Shown here: positions 8,431 through 16,320 of the stretch, piece after piece
How the letters are laid out: every line of letters starts with the position of its first letter
Position numbering within the stretch: the first letter of the stretch is position 1
From: Bacillota bacterium
Lineage (GTDB): Bacteria; Bacillota; Clostridia; Lachnospirales; Lachnospiraceae
Direction of reading: 5' to 3'
Assembly: GCA_023421505.1 (NCBI GenBank)
Contig: JAEZTJ010000034.1
Coordinates: 1 to 25,680, forward strand
DNA length: 25,680 nucleotides
Program-made: the position numbers and the translations under genes
The notes under the pieces: generated by a model
Told to the model about the DNA's origin: nothing
What the model saw: only the letters and a program-made list of their open reading frames with translations
Databases searched by the model: none

Positions 8431-8472
8431 GAAGCAGCCTATTCCATTTGGTTAAATGGAATAGGCTGCTTC
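8431..8472 (+). terminator. Strong intrinsic terminator of the exporter operon
   Basis: A 19-base perfect stem (8431-8449 with 8454-8472) with a four-base loop GGTT, followed by TTATATAG on the plus strand. It closes the 5164-8404 operon and is placed to stop transcripts of the converging EAL gene as well. Confidence 0.9.
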
Positions 8473-8550
8473 TTATATAGAATAAGACGTTTGATGTATA
8501 ACCGATATAATTCTGATTGTTGGCCGTCCTGAGTTACGATATGATATGGT

Positions 8551-10806
8551 TTATATTAAAATGATATTTTCGGGAAGATACACTTTTATATAAGGAAATC
8601 TGTTTGAATATTGAGCTTTATATTCATAGGAATAGCTAATGGTTTCGATGGACTGCTTGAATTCATCGGTTTCTGTTATAATATGTACTGCGAGCGGTGT
8701 CTGAAACGAATTTACAGGTATAATATCCTCAGGAAAATCACATTGGATATTACCTCCGTCTATTACAACCTGTCGTTGTACGTTACCGATCGGAACCGCA
8801 TTGGCGGCATATAATATAATTGAAATTATTCCATAATTGATATAAATACTACCAAATCCGGACTGGTCTCCGATACCAACAATATCCGTTCCTTCTCCGT
8901 ATACAATAATATCTCCCCCAAGAATATTAATACCAACCTTACCGCCAATAGAACCTATTCCAGCTCCGGCGTGTGAGGTATACCTGATATTAATACAACC
9001 TCCTTCTATGATTATTACACCATCACTGTCATCAATTACACCAATTGCAGAGCATTGCTTCCCGTCACAATTAATACTTATCTGGCAGTTCAGCTTAATA
9101 TCTACAAAGCCTTTGATGCTGCCGATACATACAGCTTTAGTTGCTTCGGTTGTTATATTTAGTTGACAATTACGAATGCCAATTTTGACATTGCCCGAAA
9201 TAGAACCTATCCCTACCGTGTTATAGCCTGAGGTTTCAATTGTAATATTTCCTGATTGCAGCTCAATGTAGGAAATCTTTTCACAATGGCCACCGCCTAT
9301 CCCGATAGAACAGCTGCCATTATTAATTATCTTTATATTGCCTAGGGAAGCCAATATGATATTACCAAAATCCTGTTCTGCTGTTCCGCCGATTCCGATA
9401 CATTTATTATTTAAGGCATGTATGGCGAGATTACCGTTACCGATTATAGTTAGCGTTGAGCTTTCCTGTACTCGAATTCCATTCATGTAGAGCTGATTAT
9501 CCCCGATCAGTTCTATGATAACACTGCTATTTTTCCCTATGATAATAGTTGGTCTGTTATTTCCCCGAAGATGGATATGATCGAGTATAATATGACAGTT
9601 ATGATTATTGGGAATAATCAGCGAAATCTCAGCTACCATACCTAAATTACCTTTTAAGTGAATCATCTTATCATTAATAATAATATCGGAATATCTTTCT
9701 AATGCTAAGGATACCGGTGATAATGGCTGTTCGCCCTTTGCCTCGTACATTTTTCTGGCTGAAGGGTCATAAAATCGATTATAATTAATTTCGTGAATTT
9801 TATTCAATAATTCCTCCGGCATACTTATCATAAGCTGTGTGTTGGGTCTTGCAGTATAGAAGCCTTGAATATAGTCAACACCTAAATTGATAAGAAATTC
9901 AAATTCATCGTAATTTTCTATTCCTACTGCGATGACCTTCATATTATTTTGAGAAGCAAAGCTTAGGATATTCTTCACCATTTGCTGCTTTTTTGTATCA
10001 ATATTAATATAACGAAGGATTACAGGATTAATTTTAATATAATTTGGATTGGTAAGTAGCAAATTAGTCTCGCTTGAATAATTACCTTTGTAATCATCTA
10101 GAGCAAGCTGACAGCTTGTAAGCAGTAATCGTTTATGCAGCATTTGTACATTTGATTTATCGATTTGTGTATTTTGATTAATTTCCAGAACGATATTTTG
10201 GAAAAGCGCACTGTATTCAGAATAAAGCTTATCAAAATCCTCCTCAGTAAGCTGATGATCCGGTATACAATTAATAAAGAGTTTCTTTCTTGAAAATATA
10301 TCAGGGTAGTAATTCATTATTTTTAAAACATTAAAGAAGGTATATTTCTCAACTTCATAGATACAGTTTTCCTTACGTGCCAATTCGAGTATTTCGAGAG
10401 GCTGCATATGGATAGCTTCAGTATTTGCCCGCATTAAAGCCTCATAAGCAAAAATCTCGCCAGTTTTTGCATCAATGATTGGCTGAAAATGATATTCAAA
10501 TAAATTTGCATTGATTAATTGGTGGAATTGTTGAATTCGATATGCGCTAACTCCAAAATATCTATCAAATAATGTATGTTCCACATTATTGATTGTTTTA
10601 ATATTCCTTTGCATAAATATTACTGTACTGATGAGAAAAATAATACCAATAAAAAGAAATGATATTGTTATAAACCCAGCATGTTTTATTTGGACAGCTG
10701 CTGAAATAGCTGATAAAGTTAAGAATAGTAAATCCAGGCATAATAATAAAATAATTTTTTTGCCTTGCTTATAATAATTATCAAATAGAGGAAGGTTTTT
10801 ATTCAT
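8551..10806 (-). CDS. Membrane EAL-domain protein with C-terminal solenoid-like repeats
   Basis: A 751-residue protein in three parts. Residues 17-66 form two membrane helices. Residues about 100-335 are an EAL (cyclic di-GMP phosphodiesterase) domain: E122 of YEALMRA, N179, E208, D237-D238 of LDDYKG, K258 of IKIN and Q314 of IQGFY match known catalytic positions. However, the Glu of the usual AEGVE motif is V294 (AVGIE), and IKID is IKIN, so activity is doubtful. Residues about 380-690 are hydrophobic beta-rich repeats with a GIG-type turn about every 28-30 residues (near 470, 500, 531, 560, 587, 615, 643 and 671), resembling a beta-solenoid. With two helices, both later domains should be cytoplasmic. 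It is monocistronic. The function of the repeats is unknown. Confidence 0.85.
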   Translation of the reverse strand: MNKNLPLFDNYYKQGKKIILLLCLDLLFLTLSAISAAVQIKHAGFITISFLFIGIIFLISTVIFMQRNIKTINNVEHTLFDRYFGVSAYRIQQFHQLINANLFEYHFQPIIDAKTGEIFAYEALMRANTEAIHMQPLEILELARKENCIYEVEKYTFFNVLKIMNYYPDIFSRKKLFINCIPDHQLTEEDFDKLYSEYSALFQNIVLEINQNTQIDKSNVQMLHKRLLLTSCQLALDDYKGNYSSETNLLLTNPNYIKINPVILRYINIDTKKQQMVKNILSFASQNNMKVIAVGIENYDEFEFLINLGVDYIQGFYTARPNTQLMISMPEELLNKIHEINYNRFYDPSARKMYEAKGEQPLSPVSLALERYSDIIINDKMIHLKGNLGMVAEISLIIPNNHNCHIILDHIHLRGNNRPTIIIGKNSSVIIELIGDNQLYMNGIRVQESSTLTIIGNGNLAIHALNNKCIGIGGTAEQDFGNIILASLGNIKIINNGSCSIGIGGGHCEKISYIELQSGNITIETSGYNTVGIGSISGNVKIGIRNCQLNITTEATKAVCIGSIKGFVDIKLNCQISINCDGKQCSAIGVIDDSDGVIIIEGGCINIRYTSHAGAGIGSIGGKVGINILGGDIIVYGEGTDIVGIGDQSGFGSIYINYGIISIILYAANAVPIGNVQRQVVIDGGNIQCDFPEDIIPVNSFQTPLAVHIITETDEFKQSIETISYSYEYKAQYSNRFPYIKVYLPENIILI

Positions 10807-11160
10807 AACTGCTCCTATGTAAAATATTGATGTAAGTTTAGGTTAACATTAAAGTGTAAGCCTGAGGCGGATTATGGTGTCGAAGAAGGATCAGATTTTA
10901 AGATAAAATCAGAAATATCTTTTATTAACTAGAGAAAAGCATATGTAGTAAAGGATTGCGGACGGTTTGTGTGAGATATTACATGTGTAAGTATTTATGC
11001 TGGAAAGATAGCTTCAATAGTTTCAAAGTATACAGAAATAAGAAAATTTTGTCAATATAAATTTTTTAAGTAAATTAACTTAATATTAAATAAAAAAATC
11101 CAGATAATAGAAAATAATGACATATGATATTAACTTAATTTATTTGCAGTCTAGCATTAC
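10807..11160. other. Divergent intergenic region between EAL and radical SAM genes
   Basis: A very A/T-rich stretch between two divergent genes. The EAL gene has a plausible ATAGGAGCAGTT ribosome site beside its ATG at 10806. TTAAGT/ACTTAA inverted half-sites lie near 11066-11083. The segment 11129-11149 (ATTAACTTAATT, then ATTTGCAG) is a second version of sequence found again at 11183-11220, so the promoter region of the radical SAM gene looks locally duplicated. Nothing else is recognised. Confidence 0.5.
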
Positions 11161-11174
11161 CGAACTAATGTTTG
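11161..11174. promoter_or_regulatory. LexA-type SOS box 1 upstream of radical SAM gene
   Basis: CGAACTAATGTTTG matches the Gram-positive LexA/DinR operator pattern (CGAAC-N4-GTT) closely. It lies just upstream of the -35 element of the inferred promoter, and 16 bases of it and its flank (GAACTAATGTTTGGAA) are repeated exactly at box 2. Confidence 0.72.
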
Positions 11175-11183
11175 GAAAATTGA

Positions 11184-11212
11184 TTGACTTAATTAAACTA
11201 TTTTGTTAAAAT
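11184..11212 (+). promoter_or_regulatory. Sigma-A promoter of radical SAM operon
   Basis: TTGACT (11184-11189) and TAAAAT (11207-11212) separated by exactly 17 bases, close to the vegetative consensus. The start of transcription would fall at about 11219-11220, inside SOS box 2. The promoter is therefore flanked upstream and overlapped downstream by repressor sites. Confidence 0.7.
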
Positions 11213-11218
11213 ATTTGC

Positions 11219-11232
11219 AGAACTAATGTTTG
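11219..11232. promoter_or_regulatory. LexA-type SOS box 2 at the inferred transcription start
   Basis: AGAACTAATGTTTG, identical to box 1 except for the first base, 58 bases further downstream. It covers the inferred start point of the radical SAM operon, where a bound repressor would block initiation. Confidence 0.7.
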
Positions 11233-11248
11233 GAATTGGAGATGGAGT

Positions 11249-12688
11249 ATGATTATTCAAGAAAGTATGTCAGTTCAAAAAAAACTGGAGATATTATCCG
11301 ATGCTGCAAAATATGATGTGGCCTGTACCTCTAGTGGAGTTGACCGTAAGGGTACTGGGACAGGAATGGGCAATAGTCTTGCAAGCGGAATTTGTCATAG
11401 CTTTTCTGCTGATGGTAGGTGCATCTCTTTACTTAAGATACTTTATACAAACGAATGTATTTTCGATTGTAAGTATTGCATTAACCGATCCTCGAATGAT
11501 ATTATAAGAGCTTCCTTTACTCCACAGGAGGTTTGTGAATTAACTATGGAATTTTATCGAAGAAATTATATAGAAGGATTATTCTTAAGTTCAGGAATTA
11601 TAATCAGTCCAAATCATACGATGGAATTAATATTAGAGGCATTAAGATTGCTGCGAGAGGTCCATCATTTTAACGGTTATATACATTGTAAGGCGATACC
11701 TGGAGCTGATCCTGCATTGATAGAATTACTTGGATGGTATACCGATCGTATGAGTATCAATCTCGAATTACCTACAGCAGAAAGCCTTAAGGATTTAGCA
11801 CCTCATAAGAGTCGTAAAAATATCCTTAAGCCAATCAGGCAGATACAGCTTAGAAGGCAGAATAATCATGAACTTTTGGGTATACCTGAATTTAGAAGAG
11901 AACAAAAACTGGTTACGGATAGAAAAGAAGACAAAGATGTAAAGGAAATTATCGCATCGAATACCCGGATGGTTCCTTATCAGAAAAAACCGATGATTAA
12001 TCGTAGCTATGTGCCAGCTGGACAAAGCACGCAGATGATAATCGGTGCAACTAAGGAAAGTGATTTGCAGATTATGTCAGTGGCTGAAGCATTATATCAT
12101 AACTTTGATTTAAAGAGAGTTTTTTATTCTGCCTTTATGAATGTAAATCAGGATACCAGGCTTCCCTCCACAGAAGGTGGTCCGCCCTTACTTCGAGAGC
12201 ATCGCTTATATCAGGCTGACTGGCTGCTTCGCTTTTATGGATTTCAGACTATGGAGCTGTTGGATGAATTTCATCCTAATTTTAATGTACTGTTAGATCC
12301 GAAGTGTGATTGGGCTTTGCGTCATCTGGAGCTATATCCAGTAGAAATAAATAAGGCAGATTATTATACGCTTTTACGAGTTCCAGGGATTGGAACCAAT
12401 TCGGTTCAACGTATCATCATGGCAAGAAAAAGTTCAGAGCTTGATTTTAAGGATTTAAAGAGGATGGGGATAGTACTAAAAAGAGCAGTTTATTTTATCA
12501 CTTGTAAGGGTAAAATGATGTATCCGATTAATATTGAAGAGAATTTTATTACAAGGCAGCTGATTGCATTAAAGGATCAGCCGGTACTTGGTGTGGATAA
12601 GGATATTACTTATCAACAGTTGTCATTATTTGATGATGTGAACTTTCAACCGAAGCCACGCTTGGTGAGCGGATTGGCAAATATATGA
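11249..12688 (+). CDS. Radical SAM putative DNA modification/repair protein (TIGR03916-like)
   Basis: A 479-residue cytoplasmic enzyme. The radical SAM 4Fe-4S motif is C70-x3-C74-x2-C77 in NECIFDCKYCINR. The N-terminus (KYDVACTSSGVDR, then SFSADGRCISLLKILYTN) and the C-terminal helix-hairpin-helix LLRVPGIGTNSVQRI (near residue 380), a non-specific DNA-binding element, are typical of the family described as a putative DNA modification or repair radical SAM protein. That family always occurs with the partner encoded next here, often fused elsewhere to a uracil-DNA glycosylase-like domain. The ATG follows TTGGAGATGGAGT. The two LexA-type boxes upstream indicate induction by DNA damage. The exact reaction is unknown. 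Confidence 0.9.
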   Translation: MIIQESMSVQKKLEILSDAAKYDVACTSSGVDRKGTGTGMGNSLASGICHSFSADGRCISLLKILYTNECIFDCKYCINRSSNDIIRASFTPQEVCELTMEFYRRNYIEGLFLSSGIIISPNHTMELILEALRLLREVHHFNGYIHCKAIPGADPALIELLGWYTDRMSINLELPTAESLKDLAPHKSRKNILKPIRQIQLRRQNNHELLGIPEFRREQKLVTDRKEDKDVKEIIASNTRMVPYQKKPMINRSYVPAGQSTQMIIGATKESDLQIMSVAEALYHNFDLKRVFYSAFMNVNQDTRLPSTEGGPPLLREHRLYQADWLLRFYGFQTMELLDEFHPNFNVLLDPKCDWALRHLELYPVEINKADYYTLLRVPGIGTNSVQRIIMARKSSELDFKDLKRMGIVLKRAVYFITCKGKMMYPINIEENFITRQLIALKDQPVLGVDKDITYQQLSLFDDVNFQPKPRLVSGLANI

Positions 12689-12706
12689 CAAAAATTGGAG
12701 TGAAAA

Positions 12707-13486
12707 ATGATTACAAAACGTATTTATCTGTGTGATAATAATATTGATGGAATATTTACAGCAATTTACGTGGCCTGGAGTTCAAAATATGGACATGCTA
12801 ATATAAAAATAGAAGAAAAAAGTGAAGAAAGCAATTATTCTAACATAGAGCTATTTTCAGAATATATTGCTGTGAATAATGATATAGACTTATCTACTAA
12901 GGTAGCTGCTTCTATAAGGAAAAAAATTTCTGAAGAGGCCTATGAGATGGTTTGCAGAGTTGCCTTATCATATTATGTTGGTAAAGCAGATCTGATTTAT
13001 CGATTTCTTATTCTTGGGTTTTCGATCGGATGCAGTATTACCGAGCACTTAAGCAATGAGATTGTGAACCAAGTCTTTAAGATTAATAAATATGTAAGCA
13101 GAGAAGCATATCATTTTATCGAATTTATTCGTTTTTCAGAACAGGATAATGGTTTACTTACTGCAGTAATCCATCCTAATAATAATGTATTAACGCTAAT
13201 AACACCTCATTTTGCTGATAGATTTCCACAGGAACGGTTTTTAATATTTGATGAAAATCATAAAATAGCCTCATTACACATTCCGGGAAATCCATGGATT
13301 TTGGCAGCAATTCCTAATATTTATGAAGAAAGTACAAAGCAACTATCTTTTGATGAAGATGAATATAGGGATTTATGGAAAATATTTTACCACAATATAG
13401 CGATTAAAGAGCGAATTAATCCAAAATTACAGCGGAATAATCTACCTCTTAGATTTCGCCAGGATATGACGGAATTCAATGATTGA
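12707..13486 (+). CDS. Radical SAM partner protein, probable DNA metabolism (TIGR03915/DUF4130-like)
   Basis: A 259-residue protein that starts 18 bases after the radical SAM gene, behind TTGGAGTG. Recognisable family features are the N-terminal YLCDNNIDGIFTAIYVAW, the central HFIEFIRFSE segment, HFADRFPQERFLIFDENHK, and the C-terminal LWKIFYHNIAIKERINPKLQ, then LPLRFRQDMTEF. In many genomes this domain is fused to a uracil-DNA glycosylase-like C-terminus. Here it ends at the end of the domain, so the glycosylase part is absent or encoded elsewhere. No catalytic residues can be named. Its obligate pairing points to a shared repair or modification role. Confidence 0.88.
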   Translation: MITKRIYLCDNNIDGIFTAIYVAWSSKYGHANIKIEEKSEESNYSNIELFSEYIAVNNDIDLSTKVAASIRKKISEEAYEMVCRVALSYYVGKADLIYRFLILGFSIGCSITEHLSNEIVNQVFKINKYVSREAYHFIEFIRFSEQDNGLLTAVIHPNNNVLTLITPHFADRFPQERFLIFDENHKIASLHIPGNPWILAAIPNIYEESTKQLSFDEDEYRDLWKIFYHNIAIKERINPKLQRNNLPLRFRQDMTEFND

Positions 13487-13706
13487 TAAAATTGTTAAAA
13501 TTGCAGATGATATGATATAGGATGAAGAAATGTTTCAGTTGTGGTCATATCATTCAAAGAATCATTAATAATCACTTATAAAATTATTTTAAATTAATTT
13601 GTTATTTTTTGTTTTGTTATAAATTACACCATGTTTATATATGCATAATTAAAAATGAACAGAGAGATACTATCCATGTAATATTAATTTATATAGGAGG
13701 AGTATC

Positions 13707-14093
13707 ATGAAAAGAAAAATAGCTATATTAATAAGTATATGCTTTGTTTCTATGTTTGTTTTAACAGCATGTGCAGGTACCAATAATGATAATGGAAATG
13801 GTACAGGTAATAACGCTACTATAACAGGTACTAATAACAGTGAAACAGATAATGGCAATAATACCGGAACAGATACAAATAATGGAACAAATAACGGTAC
13901 AACAGGTACAATAACACCTGGTGCAAACGGAACTATCGGTAACGGAACAACCGGAACTGGAACAACTGGAACTGGAACGACCGGAACAGGAACGACAGGA
14001 ACTGGTACAACCGGAACAGGAACGACAGGAACTGGAACAACTGGTAACGGAGCAACAGGGACAGGAACAACCGGAACTAGCACTGGTCGATAA
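13707..14093 (+). CDS. Small lipoprotein with Gly/Thr/Asn tandem repeats
   Basis: A 128-residue predicted lipoprotein: basic start MKRKIA, hydrophobic stretch, then the lipobox LTAC with the lipidated Cys near residue 21. The mature part is nearly uncharged and built only of Gly, Thr, Asn and a few others. From about residue 80 it becomes a GTGTT five-residue repeat of about eight units (15-base DNA period). The start is fixed by ATAGGAGGAGTATC before the ATG at 13707. It should be anchored outside the membrane as a flexible or extended stalk. No known domain. The tandem DNA repeat makes length variation between strains likely. An antisense open frame (Val/Pro repeats) is only its shadow. Confidence 0.8.
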   Translation: MKRKIAILISICFVSMFVLTACAGTNNDNGNGTGNNATITGTNNSETDNGNNTGTDTNNGTNNGTTGTITPGANGTIGNGTTGTGTTGTGTTGTGTTGTGTTGTGTTGTGTTGNGATGTGTTGTSTGR

Positions 14094-14102
14094 TAATTAA
14101 GA

Positions 14103-14134
14103 ATGCTGCATTATATTAACCTGTAATGCAGCAT
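14103..14134. terminator. Terminator between lipoprotein and HAD-GNAT genes
   Basis: Eleven-base perfect stem ATGCTGCATTA (14103-14113) / TAATGCAGCAT (14124-14134) with a ten-base loop, followed by CCTTTTATT on the plus strand. It lies 10 bases after the lipoprotein stop and just before the convergent gene's stop, so it probably serves both. Confidence 0.8.
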
Positions 14135-14141
14135 CCTTTTA

Positions 14142-15323
14142 TTAATCGTGATATTTTATTTCATACCTAAAACAATTTCGACTATTTCTGACACATTCTC
14201 CGATTTCTCGCATTCCTACCTGTTTGGCAAGATGAATAGATCGATGATTATTCTTATCTATAATTGCTGTAATGTAATGAATATCCAGTTCCAAAAAACA
14301 ATAATGAATTATTTTCGATACAAATTCTTTGGCATAGCCTAAGCCTTGATAAGAACTGTCCAGTAAATAGCCTATTTCATATATATCCTTGTCTTCAAAT
14401 CTTTTATATTCTATTCCACATCGACCGATGAGACAACCGTCTTTCTTTAAATAAACACCCCATAAGCCATATCCGTAATAATGATAAACATTCTTTATGT
14501 ATGCTTTATGTTTTTCTATTTCAAGATCGAGACTTTCATTAAAATCGTCTAGAAATTTTCTGATTAGCGGCTGTTGGTATATGGTATATAAAGCAGGGAT
14601 ATCCTGTATCGAAAGCTCACGGATAATCACATTATCTGTAGTAATAATAGTTTTCAGAGTATTATTATATTCATAAAACTGCTTTAGAAAAATATAGTCA
14701 ACTTCATCAAAACCCTCTACTAATAAATCTGCTTTGCTTAAATCCTGATTACCCGAATTTGGATTAACAAAACCTACACAGGTCATCGTAGCAGCTCGTG
14801 CTGCAGTAATGCCGTGGCAGGAATCCTCTATAACAATACATTCTTCAGGGCTAACATCTAGATGCTTAGCTGCCTCTAAAAATATATCAGGTGCAGGCTT
14901 TGGATGAGTAACGCTGGTACCGGATATGTATCCACATAAATATTGCTTAATATTAAGTGCTTCCATAACTTTTTTAATCTCATCTTCAGAGGAAGAGGAC
15001 GCAATAATAAGCTTTAAGCCGTTCTGATACAAATTCTTCATTAAATCAACGATATAAGGTATTACTGTATAACCTTCCTTTTCAAGTAAATATGCTTTCA
15101 TCTCATTATTATTTTGTAGTAGTATTTCGGGTGTTACATTAATTTTAAAATCATCGATCATTTTCTGGCACATATATAATGTAGTACTGCCAATAAAAGT
15201 TTGAATATAATCCATACTAATATCTATATTGTGCTTTTTTAAGGCTAATATAGCTGCTCTGGCATGCATTGGTTCACTGTCAATAATTACGCCATCCATA
15301 TCAAAGATAACTGCTTTTAACAA
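14142..15323 (-). CDS. HAD-family phosphatase fused to GNAT acetyltransferase
   Basis: A 393-residue bifunctional protein. Residues 1-215 form a beta-phosphoglucomutase-like HAD phosphatase: DMDGVIIDSEP with nucleophile D8 and D10, motif II in IIASSSSEDE, the motif III Lys in HPKPAPDIF, and motif IV in VIEDSCHGI. Residues about 220-393 form a GNAT N-acetyltransferase with the acetyl-CoA loop YQGLGYAKE and the C-terminal NHRSIHLAKQVGM. The frame opens at a TTG at 15338, but GGAGGA at 15331-15336 sits seven bases before the TTG at 15323, giving the usual MLKAVIFDMDG start; 15323 is therefore chosen. Substrates unknown; fusion of a sugar-phosphate-type HAD to a GNAT is uncommon. Confidence 0.85.
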   Translation of the reverse strand: MLKAVIFDMDGVIIDSEPMHARAAILALKKHNIDISMDYIQTFIGSTTLYMCQKMIDDFKINVTPEILLQNNNEMKAYLLEKEGYTVIPYIVDLMKNLYQNGLKLIIASSSSEDEIKKVMEALNIKQYLCGYISGTSVTHPKPAPDIFLEAAKHLDVSPEECIVIEDSCHGITAARAATMTCVGFVNPNSGNQDLSKADLLVEGFDEVDYIFLKQFYEYNNTLKTIITTDNVIIRELSIQDIPALYTIYQQPLIRKFLDDFNESLDLEIEKHKAYIKNVYHYYGYGLWGVYLKKDGCLIGRCGIEYKRFEDKDIYEIGYLLDSSYQGLGYAKEFVSKIIHYCFLELDIHYITAIIDKNNHRSIHLAKQVGMREIGECVRNSRNCFRYEIKYHD

Positions 15324-15482
15324 GAAAGGGTCCTCCAATTCTGTGAGTAAAATTATCGCTGTTTTAAGGGCTCTATATTATGAAAACAGCTTGCTATGAG
15401 TGTCAAATAAATATAAAAAGTAATGCAAACACTCAGAATATAATATACTACTTTTGATAACTCCTTTCAAGTATGTAATTGC

Positions 15483-15506
15483 CTCCTGCAATTCATCTTG
15501 CAGGAG
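15483..15506 (-). terminator. Hairpin, possible terminator after the CmpB-like gene
   Basis: Nine-base perfect stem CTCCTGCAA (15483-15491) / TTGCAGGAG (15498-15506), loop TTCATC, about 65 bases after the stop of the minus-strand gene at 15573. The T-run after it on that strand is poor, so termination may be weak. Confidence 0.5.
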
Positions 15507-15572
15507 ACAGGGATGCATTGTATAATCTTGGTATGTGTTTTGCATTGAAATTATTAGGAAACTGAATTGGTG

Positions 15573-15983
15573 TTAATCTTTACTGCGATTTAAGATTCGC
15601 TCAAAAAAGAGTCCTGCCATGCACCAAAATGGAGCATAATCCAATCGTATGACTCCTTTATAATTTAGTTTCGCTTTGCTGTAATCCCAGGGACATGCAC
15701 CATACTTTTTTAAGAGTACACCACTTGTGTACTCTGCAGCATAGATAAAAATTGAATAAACACCCCCTCTAATCAGTGCATTTCGGTCTTTCAGCTTTTT
15801 ACAGATTGGAGTCAGACATGCGGCCATTCCGTAGATTGGAAACATCCAAACAGAAGTGTGGCAGGCAAGCTTTTTATCGGTATGCTTACGAAGGGAATCA
15901 AGTCCTGTCCATAAGCATTCCATACACCAGCCACATAATCCGCAGATCAAAAAATTTTGAATGAAACATTTTTTCTTATTCAT
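15573..15983 (-). CDS. Small membrane protein, putative ABC-transporter type IV (CmpB-like)
   Basis: A 136-residue protein with three or four membrane segments, matching the pattern of the CmpB-like family: N-terminal ICGLCGWCMECLW, a central FPIYGMAACLTPI, and a C-terminal PWDYSKAKLNYKGVIRLDYA stretch, then FWCMAGLFFE. It is unusually rich in cysteine (eleven). Despite the family name, no ATPase partner is nearby and the biochemical role is not established. The ribosome site before the ATG at 15983 is weak. It ends well before, and is unrelated in sequence to, the HAD-GNAT gene downstream. Confidence 0.65.
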   Translation of the reverse strand: MNKKKCFIQNFLICGLCGWCMECLWTGLDSLRKHTDKKLACHTSVWMFPIYGMAACLTPICKKLKDRNALIRGGVYSIFIYAAEYTSGVLLKKYGACPWDYSKAKLNYKGVIRLDYAPFWCMAGLFFERILNRSKD

Positions 15984-16046
15984 GGAATTAGTATCTGCAT
16001 AAAAGAGTTTCCTATACGAAAGGAAATTTCGAAACTGTCTAAATAA

Positions 16047-16320
16047 GATTAGAGTGTCAAAAGCCCAGTTGCAAAATGTGTTTCGTCAATTTGCACAATT
16101 TATGTTTGTGAAATTGTGATACAAAACATAGTATGTTCGCAACACGCTCCCGCTTGGATGAAGTACGTAATGGTACATAAGGCCCTAAAACACAGGGCCT
16201 AAGTACCAACGACTTCATAACAGTTGCTCATCAAACTATGTTTTGCATCACTCTGTTATAAGTAGTGTTTGTGCAAATTGACGAAGATAAATTGTATGAG
16301 GGGCTTTTGACACTCCAATC
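16047..16320 (+). repeat. Complete long-hairpin (MITE-like) element, about 274 bp
   Basis: Terminal inverted repeats of about 54 bases with mismatches: AGAGTGTCAAAAGCCC at the left (from 16051) and GGGCTTTTGACACTCC at the right (ending near 16316), continuing inward through TTCGTCAATTTGCACA and TGTGCAAATTGACGAA. The centre is a near-perfect hairpin, GGTACATAAGGCCCT (16172-16186) / AGGGCCTAAGTACC (16194-16207). The direct repeat AATAAGAT flanks it (16042-16049 and 16323-16330), suggestive of a target duplication although it partly overlaps the ends. No reading frame. A second copy lies at 1-127, inverted. Confidence 0.85.

Noticed and set aside
13670..14083. Open minus-strand frame coding for Val/Pro repeats
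   Set aside because: It is the antisense of the Gly/Thr repeat tract; the periodic DNA keeps several frames open. There is no ribosome site, and the plus-strand gene has a lipobox and a good start.
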